Position numbers and translations under genes: made by a program. A stretch of 64,000 nt of DNA from Nemania diffusa (Eukaryota > Ascomycota > Sordariomycetes > Xylariales > Xylariaceae), in contig JBBPUQ010000008.1 of the NCBI GenBank assembly GCA_038501195.1, forward strand, positions 3,420,501-3,484,500, given 5' to 3'. Below the pieces are notes generated by a model that searched no databases, was not told the DNA's origin, and worked only from the letters and a program-made list of their open reading frames with translations. This document shows positions 36,329 to 48,938 of the stretch, piece by piece (position 1 is the first letter of the stretch; each line of letters begins with the position of its first letter).

Positions 36329-37621
36329 TTAGCCGAGGCCGCCCTCGTCGCCGATGCCCTTGTCCTTGCGATCGTCCTGTAGCATCCGGATTAACTTGTT
36401 AATAGTGCCGCCATCTCGAAGTTGCTCGACTTCTTGCACTGCACTGTCCTCGTCCATGCCCTCGGCCATGAATTCCTTGATTTTGTCCCAAATCACTTTT
36501 CGTCGCGAGTACCAAGTTCGACCGCGGGGCTCTGGCCGCCACCTGGACCCCCACACGGCATCTAGCTTCTCGATAGCCGGTTGCCCGTCCATTCCTTCGC
36601 GGTACTCCTTCCACACTTCCTCCACCGTTGCTACAGTTCGGTAGTCGTACTGCGGGGGCCCGGCAGCGGTCGGTGTCGCTGCAGACACAGAAGACCTAGG
36701 CGCGATGGGATGGCTGGGCGAGGCGGGCGGTACGCGCACGTTGGCGCGCGTGGGCGTCTGCGTGGGCGGTCGCGGCGGCGGAGGGACGGCGGTTTGCTGT
36801 GGAGGCACGGGAGGCGGCGGGATGGCGGATCGCACGGGTTGGTCCCTAGAACCCAGGGCCTAGATAGTACGAGAAGGAAGAGTCAGCAACAGCGTCCCAA
36901 TTCGGAAGGCTAGGCAGCGGCATGGCGACCGACGAACCGATGCAGCGGCCTGGTGGGATGCGATAAGGCCGCCCCTTAGATCGCTTAATTGCTGGTTGAT
37001 GCTTTCGTATTGGGCATTGATCTGCATGAGGAACTGCTGGTGCTGGTGCTGGAGCTGAAGGATAGTAGCGATCAATTGCTCGGGGGTTCGGCCGTGCAGC
37101 TGGTCCTCGGTGATGAGGGCGGCGGGTGCGGGCATCACGGGCAGCGGCTGGAAGACCGGCGCTTGGATGTGGGAGAATGCGGGCGAGTCAAAGCGACCTG
37201 GATCGCGGGCGCTTGTTGGTGGATTGGGGACGGATCGCACGCCGTAATTACTAGAACCAGTAGCCCGTCGTTTGGACGGCGTGGCGCTGGTGCCGGCAAT
37301 GCGCTGCAGATCGGATGCAGCCGGTCGCTTGAGCGCGATCGCCCCTGTAAGGGCTGCAGGGCCAGGCGCTGGCGTAGCGGTGCTAGTGGGCGGCGTGATG
37401 GTGGTGGTAGTGGGCGTGGCAGCGGTGGCGGGAATGGAGGTGGTGGTGGTGGTGGTTGCGGCAACGGTAGTGGTAGCGGTGGCGGTGGTGGTGGCAGTGG
37501 GAGTCGTGGTCGCAATGGGGGTTGGAGCCGTGGTCGGGGCCGCAGCGGTCGACGGGGGCGCAATACTACTGCTATTACTGCTAGTGGTAACCTGGCTGGT
37601 CGATAACAGCTGGGGGAGCAT
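36329..37621 (-). CDS. Transcription factor with GCR1_C DNA-binding domain
   Basis: Two exons, 36938-37621 and 36329-36859, separated by a 78-nt intron, give 404 residues. ATG 37621 is the start. Residues 19-90 are almost pure Thr/Ala/Pro from a degenerate microsatellite. Residues about 190-222 form a Gln/Leu-rich helix (TPEQLIATILQLQHQHQQF) that could mediate dimerisation. A proline-rich linker follows. Residues 299-376 match the GCR1_C fold of yeast Gcr1, Msn1 and Hot1: TVEEVWKEYREG, then LDAVWGSRWR, RRKVIWDKIKEF and SAVQEVEQL. It is probably a nuclear DNA-binding regulator. Targets are unknown; filamentous fungi have several GCR1_C proteins, so no link to glycolysis should be assumed. The intron donor is GTTCGT, chosen because it keeps the frame. 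Confidence 0.87.
37384..37565. repeat. Coding microsatellite, Thr/Ala tract
   Basis: GTGGTGGT/GCGGTGGC-type triplets on the plus strand encode the Thr/Ala-rich N-terminal tract of the GCR1_C protein on the minus strand. Confidence 0.85.
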
Positions 37622-37752
37622 TGCTTGCCTGCCTCTGCCTGCCTTGGTTGCTACTGCTGCCCTGGACGCCGAGAGTTGATGCTTGCCTGCTGACAGGCCC
37701 GAGCTCCCGCTATATAGTACCTAAGGTGCTATAAGCCAATGCAGTAGATAGT

Positions 37753-37800
37753 GCAGCAATGCAGCAATGCAGCAATGCAGCAATGCAGCAATACAGCAAG
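37753..37800. repeat. Tandem repeat, 8-bp unit AGCAATGC
   Basis: About six consecutive copies of AGCAATGC, upstream of the GCR1_C gene. Confidence 0.88.
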
Positions 37801-38464
37801 ACGGTATAACAGCAATGGTGGTAGGTGACAGCACTAGCAGTAGTGGTAGTAGGTAGTAGTAGATAGTCGTAATATCAATCTTAATATCAGAACTCAAAAA
37901 ACACAACAGCCAAACACAACCCCCTTCCTCTCCCCTACACTCACTCGTGCGCCTTGTTTGACGTTGACCGAGACAGACCTTGGAGCCAAACGGGGATTGT
38001 GGAGATGGTACCAGGTGCAAAAAGTGTATTTAGCCCACCTGGTAAGGATGACAGCTGTATATAGGTATAGGGTGAGTATATTGACGAGTGCGTGTCAGTG
38101 TGTGTTCGGTGTTCGTGACTATGCCAGAGGCTAGACTGGACAGACTAGAGATGCCAGATAAACCGAATGAACCGAATGGTGGAAATAGGTTGACGGGAGG
38201 CCCGGACGTAATAAAACACCGACTGCACACTAGACGAAACCAGTCTGAGAAATGATTTGAGTAGAGCTGCTGCTCCCCACGGAGCCGAACCGCGTTGGTA
38301 GGCACGCTCGAGACGCCGTGGGTGGGGAGCACCCAAGGTCAGAAGCGACAGCCAGATGAGGCTCACGCTGACCCGGCCACTGAGCCAGCGCGGCTTGGTA
38401 GGTAGGTTCGTGGGTGGTGGCACTGGTGGGTGGTATAGCCTGTGCGAGAAGGCAACGGACGGCG

Positions 38465-38538
38465 AGGTATAGAAGTATAGGTAGAGGTGTGAAGGTGTAG
38501 AAGTATAGAGGTATAGAGGTATAAAGGTATAGAGGCAG
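38465..38538. repeat. Tandem repeat, ATAGAGGT/ATAGAAGT units
   Basis: Imperfect 8-bp units repeated about nine times. Confidence 0.8.
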
Positions 38539-38688
38539 GGGAGGCAGCGTGATATAGATGTAATAATATTAAGCTCTTAGGGTGGGATGTGAAAAGTTTA
38601 GCAGGTCGAGCTATAGGCACAAGGTGTTAGTTAGTGTAGGTGTAAGTACAGGTGGGTAGGTAGGATGATAGTGTGAGCAAGGAAGCAA

Positions 38689-38732
38689 AGTAGTATAGTA
38701 GTAGTAGCAGTAGTAGTAGTAGTAGTAGTAGG
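38689..38732. repeat. TAG trinucleotide repeat
   Basis: Run of TAG triplets with one or two CAG interruptions. Confidence 0.88.
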
Positions 38733-38820
38733 CAGCGGAAACAGGAGGTTGCCGCACGTCATAGTATACCAATCGATCCTACCAAGGCGGAATGCAAGGT
38801 TGGCTGGCATGGGGTGAGCC

Positions 38821-38857
38821 GGGACGGGACGGGACGAGATGAGATGAGACGAGACAA
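38821..38857. repeat. GGGAC/GAGAT pentanucleotide repeat
   Basis: Successive GGGAC units shift into GAGAT/GAGAC units. Confidence 0.8.
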
Positions 38858-38920
38858 GAAGGGAGTTAGAGGTGATAATAGAGAATAGTAATAAGAAGTA
38901 TGGTAATAACTATAAGTGGT

Positions 38921-38956
38921 AGCAACAGCAACAGCAGCAGCAGCAGTAGCAGCAAG
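38921..38956. repeat. CAG/CAACAG repeat
   Basis: AGCAACAGCAACAGCAGCAG-type run, continuing as CAG with one TAG. Confidence 0.8.
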
Positions 38957-41540
38957 CACGGACGACAACGATGACAGCAACGACAATAGATGGGTATGTA
39001 TGTACAGTTAGGTAGGTAGATATGTGAGTGGATAGATAGCCTAGCCAATTACATAGGATGGGGCTCAGGGGGGGAACCGCTTTCCAGAAAAAGGTGTATG
39101 TCTCTGTCTTGGATCTTGGTAGGTACCGTACAGTAGTTTAAACAGGACCTCAGGCACACGTTGTTGTTAGAGGTGAGAGTAGGTACGCACACATACCGGA
39201 GGTAGAGAGAGGACAGGACACAGGTAAGTGTTTAACGGGTACCTGCCAGCTAGGTAGGTATACTTCCCCTAGCAGTAGCAATATTAACACACTTAGGTAC
39301 CTACCTAGAGGTAGGTTATGTAGCTACCAGCCCAACTACTAGTATAATCATACCTACCTCGACTTAGACGACTTATAGCTTGGTAGCTGCACAAGGAATG
39401 CCCCGAATACTGCGGATACCGTGGAGCCTGGGTGAAGTGCATGCCGACAATCAACATCAAAATCCAGGGGGTTGCATCGTCATCGTGGCTGTTACATGAA
39501 GCGTCCTCAGCTGTGTATCTCCCTAGCTTCGAGTGCGCACATGTTGGAACGCTACCTACCTAAGTATACGTATAGGTATGGTAAGTACATAATGCTATAC
39601 TTCAACCTCTTAGATTTAAATGGTGGGATAGGTATCGGTATGCTGTAGATAAAACCTATAATACCTGGCTGTATCCCTACCCCCACGGTTGACGGCTGGG
39701 AGATGGGTTGGTGACTACCTAGACAACAAGTTAAGCCGGCTTGCAAGATACAATACTCATCTTAGTGGCGGCCTGGGTTTGTATTGTATTAGCATTGCAC
39801 CATTGTAACAACAAATCTACACAGACAACACACATAAGCAACCACACACACTCTTTTTCAGTCTCTCACTCACTCACTTCCTCTCTTTCTCCCTGTCCGT
39901 CTCTCTCTCCCCCTCTCTCTCTCTCACACACATACACAAGATTATGAGAGCATGGATATTAGACGGACATTAACTGGCTAAGGAAAGGTGCAAGCTCGGA
40001 TCATCACTCGTGTGTCTTGTCTCACACATATAATGCAAAAAAAATCCTGTTGGGGCTGTTAAAGTTTGGGGCACCGGTTCAGGGCTTTTGCATTTGTTGC
40101 TCAGGTCAGAAACACTGGTTTCTGCTTTCTACATCTTCTACTTCTCTGGTGAATCAAGGTAGCGGCTACAGGAACAAGGACCCTCCCCCTGATACCCCAC
40201 ATGCAAACCCGCTGGCCAAGACCGGCTACCCCAATCATCACGTGAAGACCCCATCTTATAAGCTAAGAGCTTCCTCAGGTATTTGCATTAGTCCCGATGA
40301 CCCGCCTCGACGTCACAGCCTTCGGAGGGCACAACCGACCATTCAGGTTGCTCTCTAGCGTTGTAGCGGATGCTTATTTAGGCACCATGATGCTACCTTC
40401 GAACGGGCAGTAGTCTAACCCGTTACTATTTCAAGTTACAGCGCTGCTGCAGTGGTCAACAATCGTTGGGGCAACATCCATCATCCATGATATTGATTGA
40501 AACCAAAGACCTCACAGGAGCCTACAATACCGGCCAGTACTTACTTATATCCTACCTACCTACCCACATGTACCAGTGCCATGTAGGCATACATAGGTAG
40601 ACCGTAGGTAGGTAAATACGCACTACAGTACCTCACACGCGACCCGCATATGCCAAATGATCCTCCTTCACACAGACACATCATCACATGCGCATACATA
40701 GTTACCTATTCCTTGCAACACAACACAACGCAACGTAACGCGACGCGAGATGCGTGCGGATTGGTTCGAAATGAGAGGAATTCTATTGGACCATTTATTA
40801 TCTACGTATGTAGTGCGCTACCGACATCTATGTATCTGCTTCCCCGCGCAATGGAGTGGTAGTGTAGGCAAGTACGCAGTAGGCATAGGTAGCCAGCTAG
40901 CTAGGTGCATGTAAGAGCCGACCGATTTCCCCGACTACCTGCAGCTTGTTCTGCTTGCTTAGGGCAGGGGACGGCTAAACTGCAGCTATTTCAAATCTTT
41001 TATGTCGTGCCGCAGACACGAAACATTGTCTCCAGAGTCGAGCCCGCACCTGTCCGCAGATGACCTTATTCTGTAAGTTATAGAGCATTGATTTGTATTC
41101 GCTCGCTTTAGGTACGCACGTAAAATAGTCGCCCATTGTAGCCGATGAACGGATCGCTAGCTACATACTTACATATCTAGACTAACATATCGAGGCTAGC
41201 GAGTAGATAGCAGATACTATGTACCACTTGGGACACCTACCTTTGTAACTCGCTTACTGTACTGTGACGGACGAGGCAAGCGAGTGCAGAGTTTATTGCG
41301 TGTCATCGCGTGTCACGTTGAATAATGCCTTAGACATCCATCTATTTTCAATTTGTCGCTCTAGTTTCGAAACTAAGCCCGAGCCGGGGTTTCTCTATTA
41401 TAAGTAAGTGTAGTGCAGTACTGTACATATGTACACGTGTACTCGTATGTATGTATGTGGTAGAAGGTAAGGTACCTATAGGCAATTAATTAATTAATTA
41501 ACCACCACGCCAGCTATTGCCGGTATAAATAGGTAGGTAT

Positions 41541-41558
41541 GTGTATATATATATACAC
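41541..41558. repeat. Perfect palindrome GTGTATATATATATACAC
   Basis: An 18-bp inverted repeat without a loop, followed by more TA repeats. It may extrude as a cruciform; no function is known. Confidence 0.7.
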
Positions 41559-42967
41559 ATATATATGTTGGGAAGGTGGCGGGATACTGTAGGTCAGTTC
41601 CATACAGGTAGGAGGTAGGTACCTAGCAAATGTCCAGGTTCCCGGTGGCTCGGATACCCATCACTATAACGATGCAACTACCTAGCAGCTACGTCGGGTA
41701 GAAAGATACTACCTACATGAGTCCCAGATATCCGATATCCTCACCCCTCCTGCGGAGTGTATTGGCCTCTCTCTTTCCCTCCCTCCCTCTCTCTCTGTAG
41801 GCATTGCATTTATTTATCGCAAGTCTCCCCAGCCTCGGGGTTATTGGCATTCCAAATGCCTGCTAGAATCTTCCGTGTAACCAACCATAGCAGTTTCTAG
41901 CGCATGTTACCTATTCTTAACTACATACGACAACGTTGAGCACACACATGCAGGAGTCTCTCCCACCCGTGTCATCGTTCCAATATATACAGCACCGTGG
42001 TGTACATCGAAATTACAGTACCTACCCAGTACTGTAGCGCATCTGATGGCTTTAGGTCACATGCATCATGTACCCAAGCATGCGACCCAAAACCGTGTCA
42101 CAAGTCCCGATTTGCCAAGAAAATGGCACTCTTCAAGCTTTGTATTGCTTTATCCTTGATGCAGCTCATCGGACGCAATCCATGGTTTAACATCCGATTC
42201 GATCTTGGGTAGGTATTTTGTTTCAGAGCAAGACGCAATTTCAAACCACCCCCCAAATACCCTCGATAAACCTGGTCGTTGGGAGGCACGTCTCTACTTA
42301 CGTACCTACACTGGTGGCTCTTGGCAGGGCATTTGTGGATCGTAAAGTGTCCGTCGCCCACTCGACTCCAAGCGCCAAACTCGGTACCGAGCACACGACG
42401 GGAATTTCTTGGTCCAATCGGGCCGCTGCCAGTCCCAGATCACATATCTAGGCAATATGAAAAGTAGACAACACCTAGCTAAGCCCTCTTAGGTCCAGGT
42501 GCCGATTTGTTACCAGAATAGGTAGTCGTCTGTACGTAGTAACCCTCGCTCTGCGTCGAACGTCTCGATGTCCGAATCGAATTATCCCGGCTTTCTCGAA
42601 TTCTGCGCGTATACAAAAAGGGATGCCTTATAGCCCTAGGGCCTGGAAATGGGAGACAGCCCAACTTGTTTTCGGTGGATTAAAACACAGTATGACGCGT
42701 GTTTACATGTTAGGTAAATGGTTAATAGCCATGTCACTTGAATCGTATCCACATTGTTGCTCAACTTGCACCTCTCAACTCTTAACTTCCTATTCCTACC
42801 TACTTAGTTATCGTGATCATCAATACGATTACCTACCATAGGTCCATGTTTGATTCAAGGGCGGCCCCGGCAAAAGGCTCTCTTTCAGCGTTGAAAAAAA
42901 GAAAAGAAAAATCGAAATTCAAATCACTGTATTAACGAGCTAAGATTGTTGAGTCGCACCCTTGATC

Positions 42968-43052
42968 TCCCCCTTTTTCTCCCCCTTCTCTTTCTTTCTC
43001 CCCTTTTTCTCCCCCTTCTCTTTCTTTCTCCCCTTTTTCTCCCCCTTTCTCT
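42968..43052. repeat. Pyrimidine minisatellite, 30-bp unit
   Basis: The unit TTTTTCTCCCCC followed by TTCTCTTTCTTTCTCCCC is repeated nearly identically about 2.7 times. All bases on one strand are pyrimidines, so it could form triplex DNA. Confidence 0.87.
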
Positions 43053-43934
43053 CTTATATCTCTTACTGCGCTATCATGTAATTAGAGAGATGAGGGGAGG
43101 GGTGTTCTTAGATGTACCTTGTTATATACTACGCAGTAAGTCTCATAGTCACAAGCGGGGCATTTCCTAGTCAAGATATATATAAAGTTACAAGTCAGGT
43201 AATTAGCAACAATGCAGGCACAATTTAAGTGGCATAAGTAGCTATAAGTTCGTAATAACCTTATAGATTTCTAGTTAAGATACATATACACGCATACATA
43301 GGGTTGAGACTGTCCTGTCATTCATAGGACTGGGCCCACTTTATAAGGGCCTTTCTAACTATGTAGGTTAAAGCTCATGTGTTACATAACTTTATGCTGC
43401 TGGATAGATCCGAGAGCATTAGGTACTGACGTGATCTAAATAGACCATTACCTCTATTTAGAGAATATTCGCTGTGGTATCTACATTCTCTGAATATCCT
43501 TGGGCACTCAAGCTCGGTAATATACATGTGTGCAATTTAGGTAGTACGCAGTGTTACATATTTTATGTTACCTACAGCTACCTAGTGGGGGCTAAGTAAT
43601 AGATGCTATCTCCGATCAATCTCCGATCAAACTGAGCAAAAATTCTGGTCGGAAAAATATATGTGGTAAAGCTTTACCACATTCCTAGCGCACGACAAAC
43701 TGGAGTTAGTGCGTTCGCCGCTTTTGCTCAAGCTTGGCTCAGCAACTAAGTCCATATTTAATGCATAATTTATGAAAGGAAACAGCTCTCCGAAAACCGG
43801 CTTCTTTTGACCTTAACGTGAGGCCGCAGCGCTTAATTATTATATAAAGCGAACTGCGTTTAGTTATATTTAACAATGTGTAAAAAGCCTTTTAATATCA
43901 AAATTAAAGCCGTATCTAGATAGGGCTGATGGGA

Positions 43935-44340
43935 TTAAATATATAGATTTATTATTATTATTATTATTTCTTTCTTTTTTCCGCGGAGGACGGCGTCTCC
44001 AATCGCCTCCGCTAGATCGTACATGGCTAATATCGTTGTACGAAAGAGCCAGCGGGCTATCTCCCTTAAGCTCTCCGGGTTATTCGAAGCGGCGGACAAA
44101 TCCCCACGGGTCTCTAGTGCTATTGGCGCCAGTCGTTTTCGTAGAACCTCTCGCTCGTTAACAAACATCTTACAGAGCAGTATAGCATGAGCTGCTGTCT
44201 CCCTGCCAGCTGCACATTCGTATAGCAATATCGGGTAGCCTAAGACTCTCCGTCGGTGGAAGGAGGTTCTTAAGTCGATATGCTCCGTGCATACCTAGAA
44301 GATCGTAGGTGTCTCGTGCTTTAGGGGACCCCTATAACGC
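43935..44340 (-). mobile_element. 3' relic of a Tad1-like LINE (non-LTR) retrotransposon
   Basis: On the minus strand from 44294 the frame reads DLRTSFHRRRV, then YECAAGRETAAHAILLC, followed by an ER-rich helix and SLREIARWLFRTTIL. The C-x8-H-x4-C zinc site next to an ARW-type helix is the C-terminal end of Tad1-like reverse transcriptase polyproteins. An in-frame stop lies at 44295-44297, and no reverse transcriptase core is seen further upstream, so the copy is truncated and dead. Its 3' end runs into a TAA trinucleotide tail (43949-43970 in plus coordinates), as is usual for such elements. The block is GC-richer than its AT-rich flanks. Confidence 0.75.
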
Positions 44341-47300
44341 GCTACTACATCGTCCCTAGAAAGAGCCCTAGACAATAGGTACACTACCCAAGTACATATT
44401 CTAACAATAAGTAGGTCAGAATCGCAATTACCCCATCACATTTATTTTTTGTGCTTGAGAGGTAGGTAACAGGCATAAGCTAGGCAATAGTGGCGAGCTC
44501 TTTGACATTGCAAAATAAATCGTATTGATATTACCGCACTATTGACGATACCCTCCCAATAGAGTTAACCCTCGCGAAGGGACTAGACCGTCTCTTGAAC
44601 TCCTAGGTAGGCATTCCAATCCGCAGTCCTCCTTCTACGCCAGGTAAGTTGCGGCTAAGAAGCCTAGCCTTAGTCTACACAAAAAAATGTATCAAGGCCA
44701 AGTCTAATCCAAGAGTTAGGGGATGACTTACAATCCCTGCAGAAGCGAGAGTTGGCGACGAATGAAGGGGGATACATGTTTTTGGGTTAGAGAATTTGTT
44801 GCAGACGTCGAGAGGAGATTGTCCAGGGCAGATGTGTGCACACCTATATATATATTTTTTCTAATCTCGGCCACCGTCCAGCGTACTTCCCCGATCAAGC
44901 GTAGAGTAGTTCCTAGGCAGCCGAGTATTGAGTTAAGTGCAACAATACTGAGACCTATGGGAGCAAAAGTGCCAAACAATCAACAACGATATTGTCATTA
45001 GGGTTGAGGCCACTTCGTTTATCCCTAGTTATTTTGTTGTTGTTAGTACCTATTGCACAAGGCCCGCCACTTCTAGCAAATCGCGGTTATTTCAATGCCG
45101 CTAGGACAGTGATTAGCTTTCAAGCAAGGCCGTACGTCTCAGCTGTTAATACTTGGTAGACGCACTGAGGGGAAGGGGGTCCCTTGAGCTAGCTAGCTGT
45201 ATGGCTGATGAAAAAGTGGGAAGATTCTTTTGGGGCCTAGCATTGGAGATCGAATAGTCGTACGCCCTACCGTTGGCGAAAGCAGTCCTTAAAATCTTCG
45301 GGGTCGGCCAAGATTGGACGACGTGGAGAGAGACGGCGCTGAGTGAATATGAGACTGGCGAGGGCTTGAAAGCCCTTATTCACCGTAGTTGTCACTGAAA
45401 ACAAGAGTAATGTTGGAGATTCGAGTACACTCTCGGAATTAATACTAGGGCAATGATAAAAACTAAAGATAAATTCAACGGTTGTTAATTTCTACCATGC
45501 TAGGGCCTCTTCCGTTGTTTTAATTGTGTTGGCCGAGATCCTATCGTCTTTTTTTGTTTAGCACCCTAGATGTATTAATGGTATAGTATTAGATGTCAGT
45601 CATGGTTGTCAGCATCGATCGTATGGACGATATAGAGTTCATAGATAATATTCGAACTAGGACGAACCCAGATCAGCACAGACTTGGATCGGTACGGAGT
45701 ATGCGACTTTCAAAAGCTTTATCCATAGATTTGTAGTCTTTATTTATAAAGTGCTAGATAGCAAGGGATGTTAAGTATTGCAACAAATGTAAACAAAGTA
45801 GATATATAAACAGGATTGACTTAACTTTACTCTAGGTATTTACCTAACCAGAGTCAACGTGCTAAGAAACCACACACAGCTTGTAGTTTATAATTTTTGT
45901 ATAATATGTTGGTATCATAATATAATATATGTATTTACCTTTAATTTTATGTTTATATATTGTTATATAAACAATCATTTATAATGTTTTTATTATTATT
46001 ACTATTATTTGGCTGCTCGGTAAGCCTTTGAAGTAGTAGCTACCTACCTAAGTGTTTAGGTGTGTGTGTGTGGTTTTTTTGGCACGTTAACTCTACCTAA
46101 CCTTACATTTATGCAGCTGGGCTTGCGCGAAAGCGGGGCCAGCTAGGTAGGCTCTGGCTAAAAGCGGCGTGGCTTAAGGTGGCATCCCGTTTAGGGACAA
46201 ACTTATCTACGAGGTTCTCCATCGCCGTTAACCGGAGTTGATGATGGCTCGGGCGGCGGTTGTTTTACACTTTTTTCTTAACAGCTTGCCTCACCTCTGT
46301 CCAAGCACTAGTCTAACGGTCAAGTCGGTTCATTTTCCATTCCATAGGTCTGTCTAGTTGGTCTCTTCGCATCTTTACTCGCATTGGATATATACGTACA
46401 TATTCGCGAGTTGCCTCTCATGACAATAGCAGCATCAGCATCAGCAGTGGCGGCCCCATCGCTAATACTAGGTCCGGCTACGCATATACAGAGGTTCCGT
46501 CCCAGCCAGAGATGGTTTACTCATTATCAATCGCCTCTTGGACGTTGTTTATATCATGGCTATAAAACAGGTAAAGAAACCTTTCTTTCTAATTATTAAG
46601 ATCCTGAATAGTTTAGTACTTATGTATTTTTTTGCCCCCCTGTTGTCAAACCACCAGTACTGCATGACTTTCGCATAAGTTTTAACTGGCAACGTATTGT
46701 CTACTTCTCTGCGTCGTTCCTCTTCCGTTGTCTCCCGCGATTGGCACAATTTGTAACGGGGTTGCCCGCGTGTGTAGCAGGGACCTGCTAAGTACTGCGT
46801 ACCTTCTTGTCCGTTGCTGCGGCTTCCGTCCTTCCGCCATTCCGCTCCTCCCTATAGGCTGTTGATCAGACCTGGTATCCGCATAGCTGGGCTTAGATGG
46901 CTTCATGTGGTCCCAGATCTCACAGCGGTCCCTGCCTCTGGTCAAGGCATTTGCATGACTGCTATGCTAAGGGATTACGGGGTACCCAGTACCTAGCGCC
47001 TATGTCCCCACCTGGCATCCCGCCTGGGCCCACGCTGCCATTAAAAAACGGCCAAGCCAAAGAAAACCACACGATGCATCTTACACCATGCCTACATAGA
47101 CAATTGCCCCTCACTTCACTAGATTCCTACGTCAGCTTGTCTTACGCATTCCTTATAGAACCAACTTTGATTTTGTTATTTCATTAATAGAGAGCGCTGC
47201 TTCGTTCGCATGCGTGTTTGTGCTACTGTTGCCGGGGAATTCTCTTGCATTGACCACTAACCACGTCGATCAATTTATATAGCCATCGCCGCCCCGCCAT

Positions 47301-47431
47301 CGCCGGCATCGCGAGCTGCCCTAGGGCCCTTGATCACCCCACCATCGCGACCATCGGGATCACGACCAGCACGACCACCATCACCACGACAGCCTCACGC
47401 AGCAAGTCGACAGGTCCATACCGCCGCCAAG
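44341..47431. other. Intergenic region upstream of alanine aminotransferase
   Basis: No gene is supported. The part at 45780-46010 is very AT-rich. The aminotransferase frame is open upstream to about 47261 without an ATG, so this is taken as 5' UTR. Confidence 0.5.
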
Positions 47432-48938
47432 ATGCCGAGACTCAACCTTGGAAACATCAACGCCCACGTGGTCGAGGCCAAGTATGCCGTGCGTGGTGAG
47501 TTGGCTGTCAAGTCGGAGGAATACCGTGCAGCACTTCGAAAGGGGAATGCCGGCTTGCCCTTCTCCGAGGTCATCAGCGCCAACATCGGCAACCCCCAGC
47601 AGCTCGACCAGAAGCCCATCACCTTCTTCCGCCAAGTCCTAAGCATCCTCGAACACCCCCAGCTCCTGGAAAGCGAGTCTGTCTTACTGAACAGCCTGGG
47701 ATACAAGCCCGATGTGCTGGAGCGTGCAAAGTTTCTCCTCAAGAACATCGGCAGTGTCGGCGCCTACAGCGCAAGTGGCGGCGTCCCCGCTATCAAGGAG
47801 AGCGTTGCCAAATTCCTCGAGAGTACGTCCCCCTGCTATTCTATCGGGCGTGCCTTCGTCAGCACAGGTCTAATCAACCATCACAGAGCGAGACGGTTTC
47901 CCTGCTGACCCAGCCCGCATTTACTTGTCGGCCGGTGCCTCCTCGGGCGTCAACACTCTACTCCATATCATCTGCGCTGGGCCTACAACCGGTATCCTCG
48001 TCCCCATCCCCCAGTATCCCTTATACACGGCATCGCTGTCCGTTCTCAACGCAACTTGTGTGCCCTATTACCTCGATGAAGCTGCTCAGTGGGGCACATC
48101 CGTCGAGACTATCAAGGAGGCTTACAACACGGCCAAGAGCAATGGAGCCGATGTCCGCGCCATCGTCATCATCAACCCTGGTAACCCCACCGGCGCTTCC
48201 CTCCCCGAATCCGATATCAAGTCGGTCTTGCAATTCGCAGCCCAAGAGAACCTCGTTGTCCTCGCCGACGAAGTCTACCAGACGAACGTCTTCGTTGGCA
48301 AGTTCCACAGCTTCCGACAGGTGCTACTAACACTGCAGAAGGAGAACCCAGGCGTATATGATGGCGTCGAGCTGGCGTCTCTACACTCTATCTCGAAGGG
48401 TATGGTGGGCGAATGCGGCCACCGTGGCGGATACTTCGATCTCATCGGTTTCAACAAGGACGTCGAGGAGCAGATTTACAAGTTTGTATCCATCATGCTC
48501 TGCGCGCCCGTCATCGGACAGTGCCTCGTCGAGTTGATGGTTAACCCGCCTCGGCCCGGCGACCCGTCCTATCCGCTGTACGAGCAAGAGTACAACGGCA
48601 TCTTCGAGGGACTCAAGAAGCGTGCTACGGCGCTCTACGAGGCCTTCCAAGAGATGGAAGGAGTCGAGTGCGGTGAGCCTCAGGGCAGCATGTATTTATT
48701 CCCAACCATCCACGTCCCTGCTAAGGCCGCCGCCGCTGCTCGCGCCGAGGGTCGTACGCCCGACGAGTTCTACTGCATGCGCCTCCTCGAGGCTACCGGT
48801 GTCTGCGTCGTACCCGGCAGCGGCTTCGGCCAGAAGGAAGACACATTACATTTCCGCACCACATTCCTTGCCCCCGGCACTGAATGGGTTAGCTCTGTCA
48901 AGAAGTTTCACCAGGAGTTCATGGAGGAGTACCGATGA
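47432..48938 (+). CDS. ALT1: Alanine aminotransferase
   Basis: Two exons, 47432-47822 and 47887-48938, with a 64-nt intron, give 480 residues. It catalyses the reversible alanine + 2-oxoglutarate to pyruvate + glutamate exchange with pyridoxal phosphate. Visible landmarks are NIGNPQQL (51-58), SASGGVPAIKESVAKF (113-128), the substrate/cofactor loop NPGNPTG (227-233), LADEVYQ with the PLP-contacting Asp 258 and Tyr 261, and SISKG with the Schiff-base lysine 301 followed by GHRGGY, a signature of the alanine aminotransferase branch. ATG 47432 gives a cytosolic form. The open frame just upstream reads as basic and Ser/Pro-rich, like a mitochondrial presequence, but has no ATG of its own; an upstream exon could supply one. 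Confidence 0.96.

Larger units (their letters stand above)
37622..43934. other. Repeat-rich intergenic region
   Basis: No gene is supported over 6.3 kb. The first 1.5 kb, upstream of the GCR1_C gene, is packed with different microsatellites. The rest contains dispersed TACCTAGGTAGGTACC motifs (39241-39360, 40550-40620, 41600-41630), a TTAA repeat (41484-41501), a perfect TA-rich palindrome (41541-41558) and a 30-bp minisatellite (42968-43052). Confidence 0.55.

Noticed and set aside
43070..43180. Frame 42946-43170 reading as a hydrophobic protein
   Set aside because: Its Leu/Pro/Phe stretch is only the translation of the pyrimidine minisatellite.
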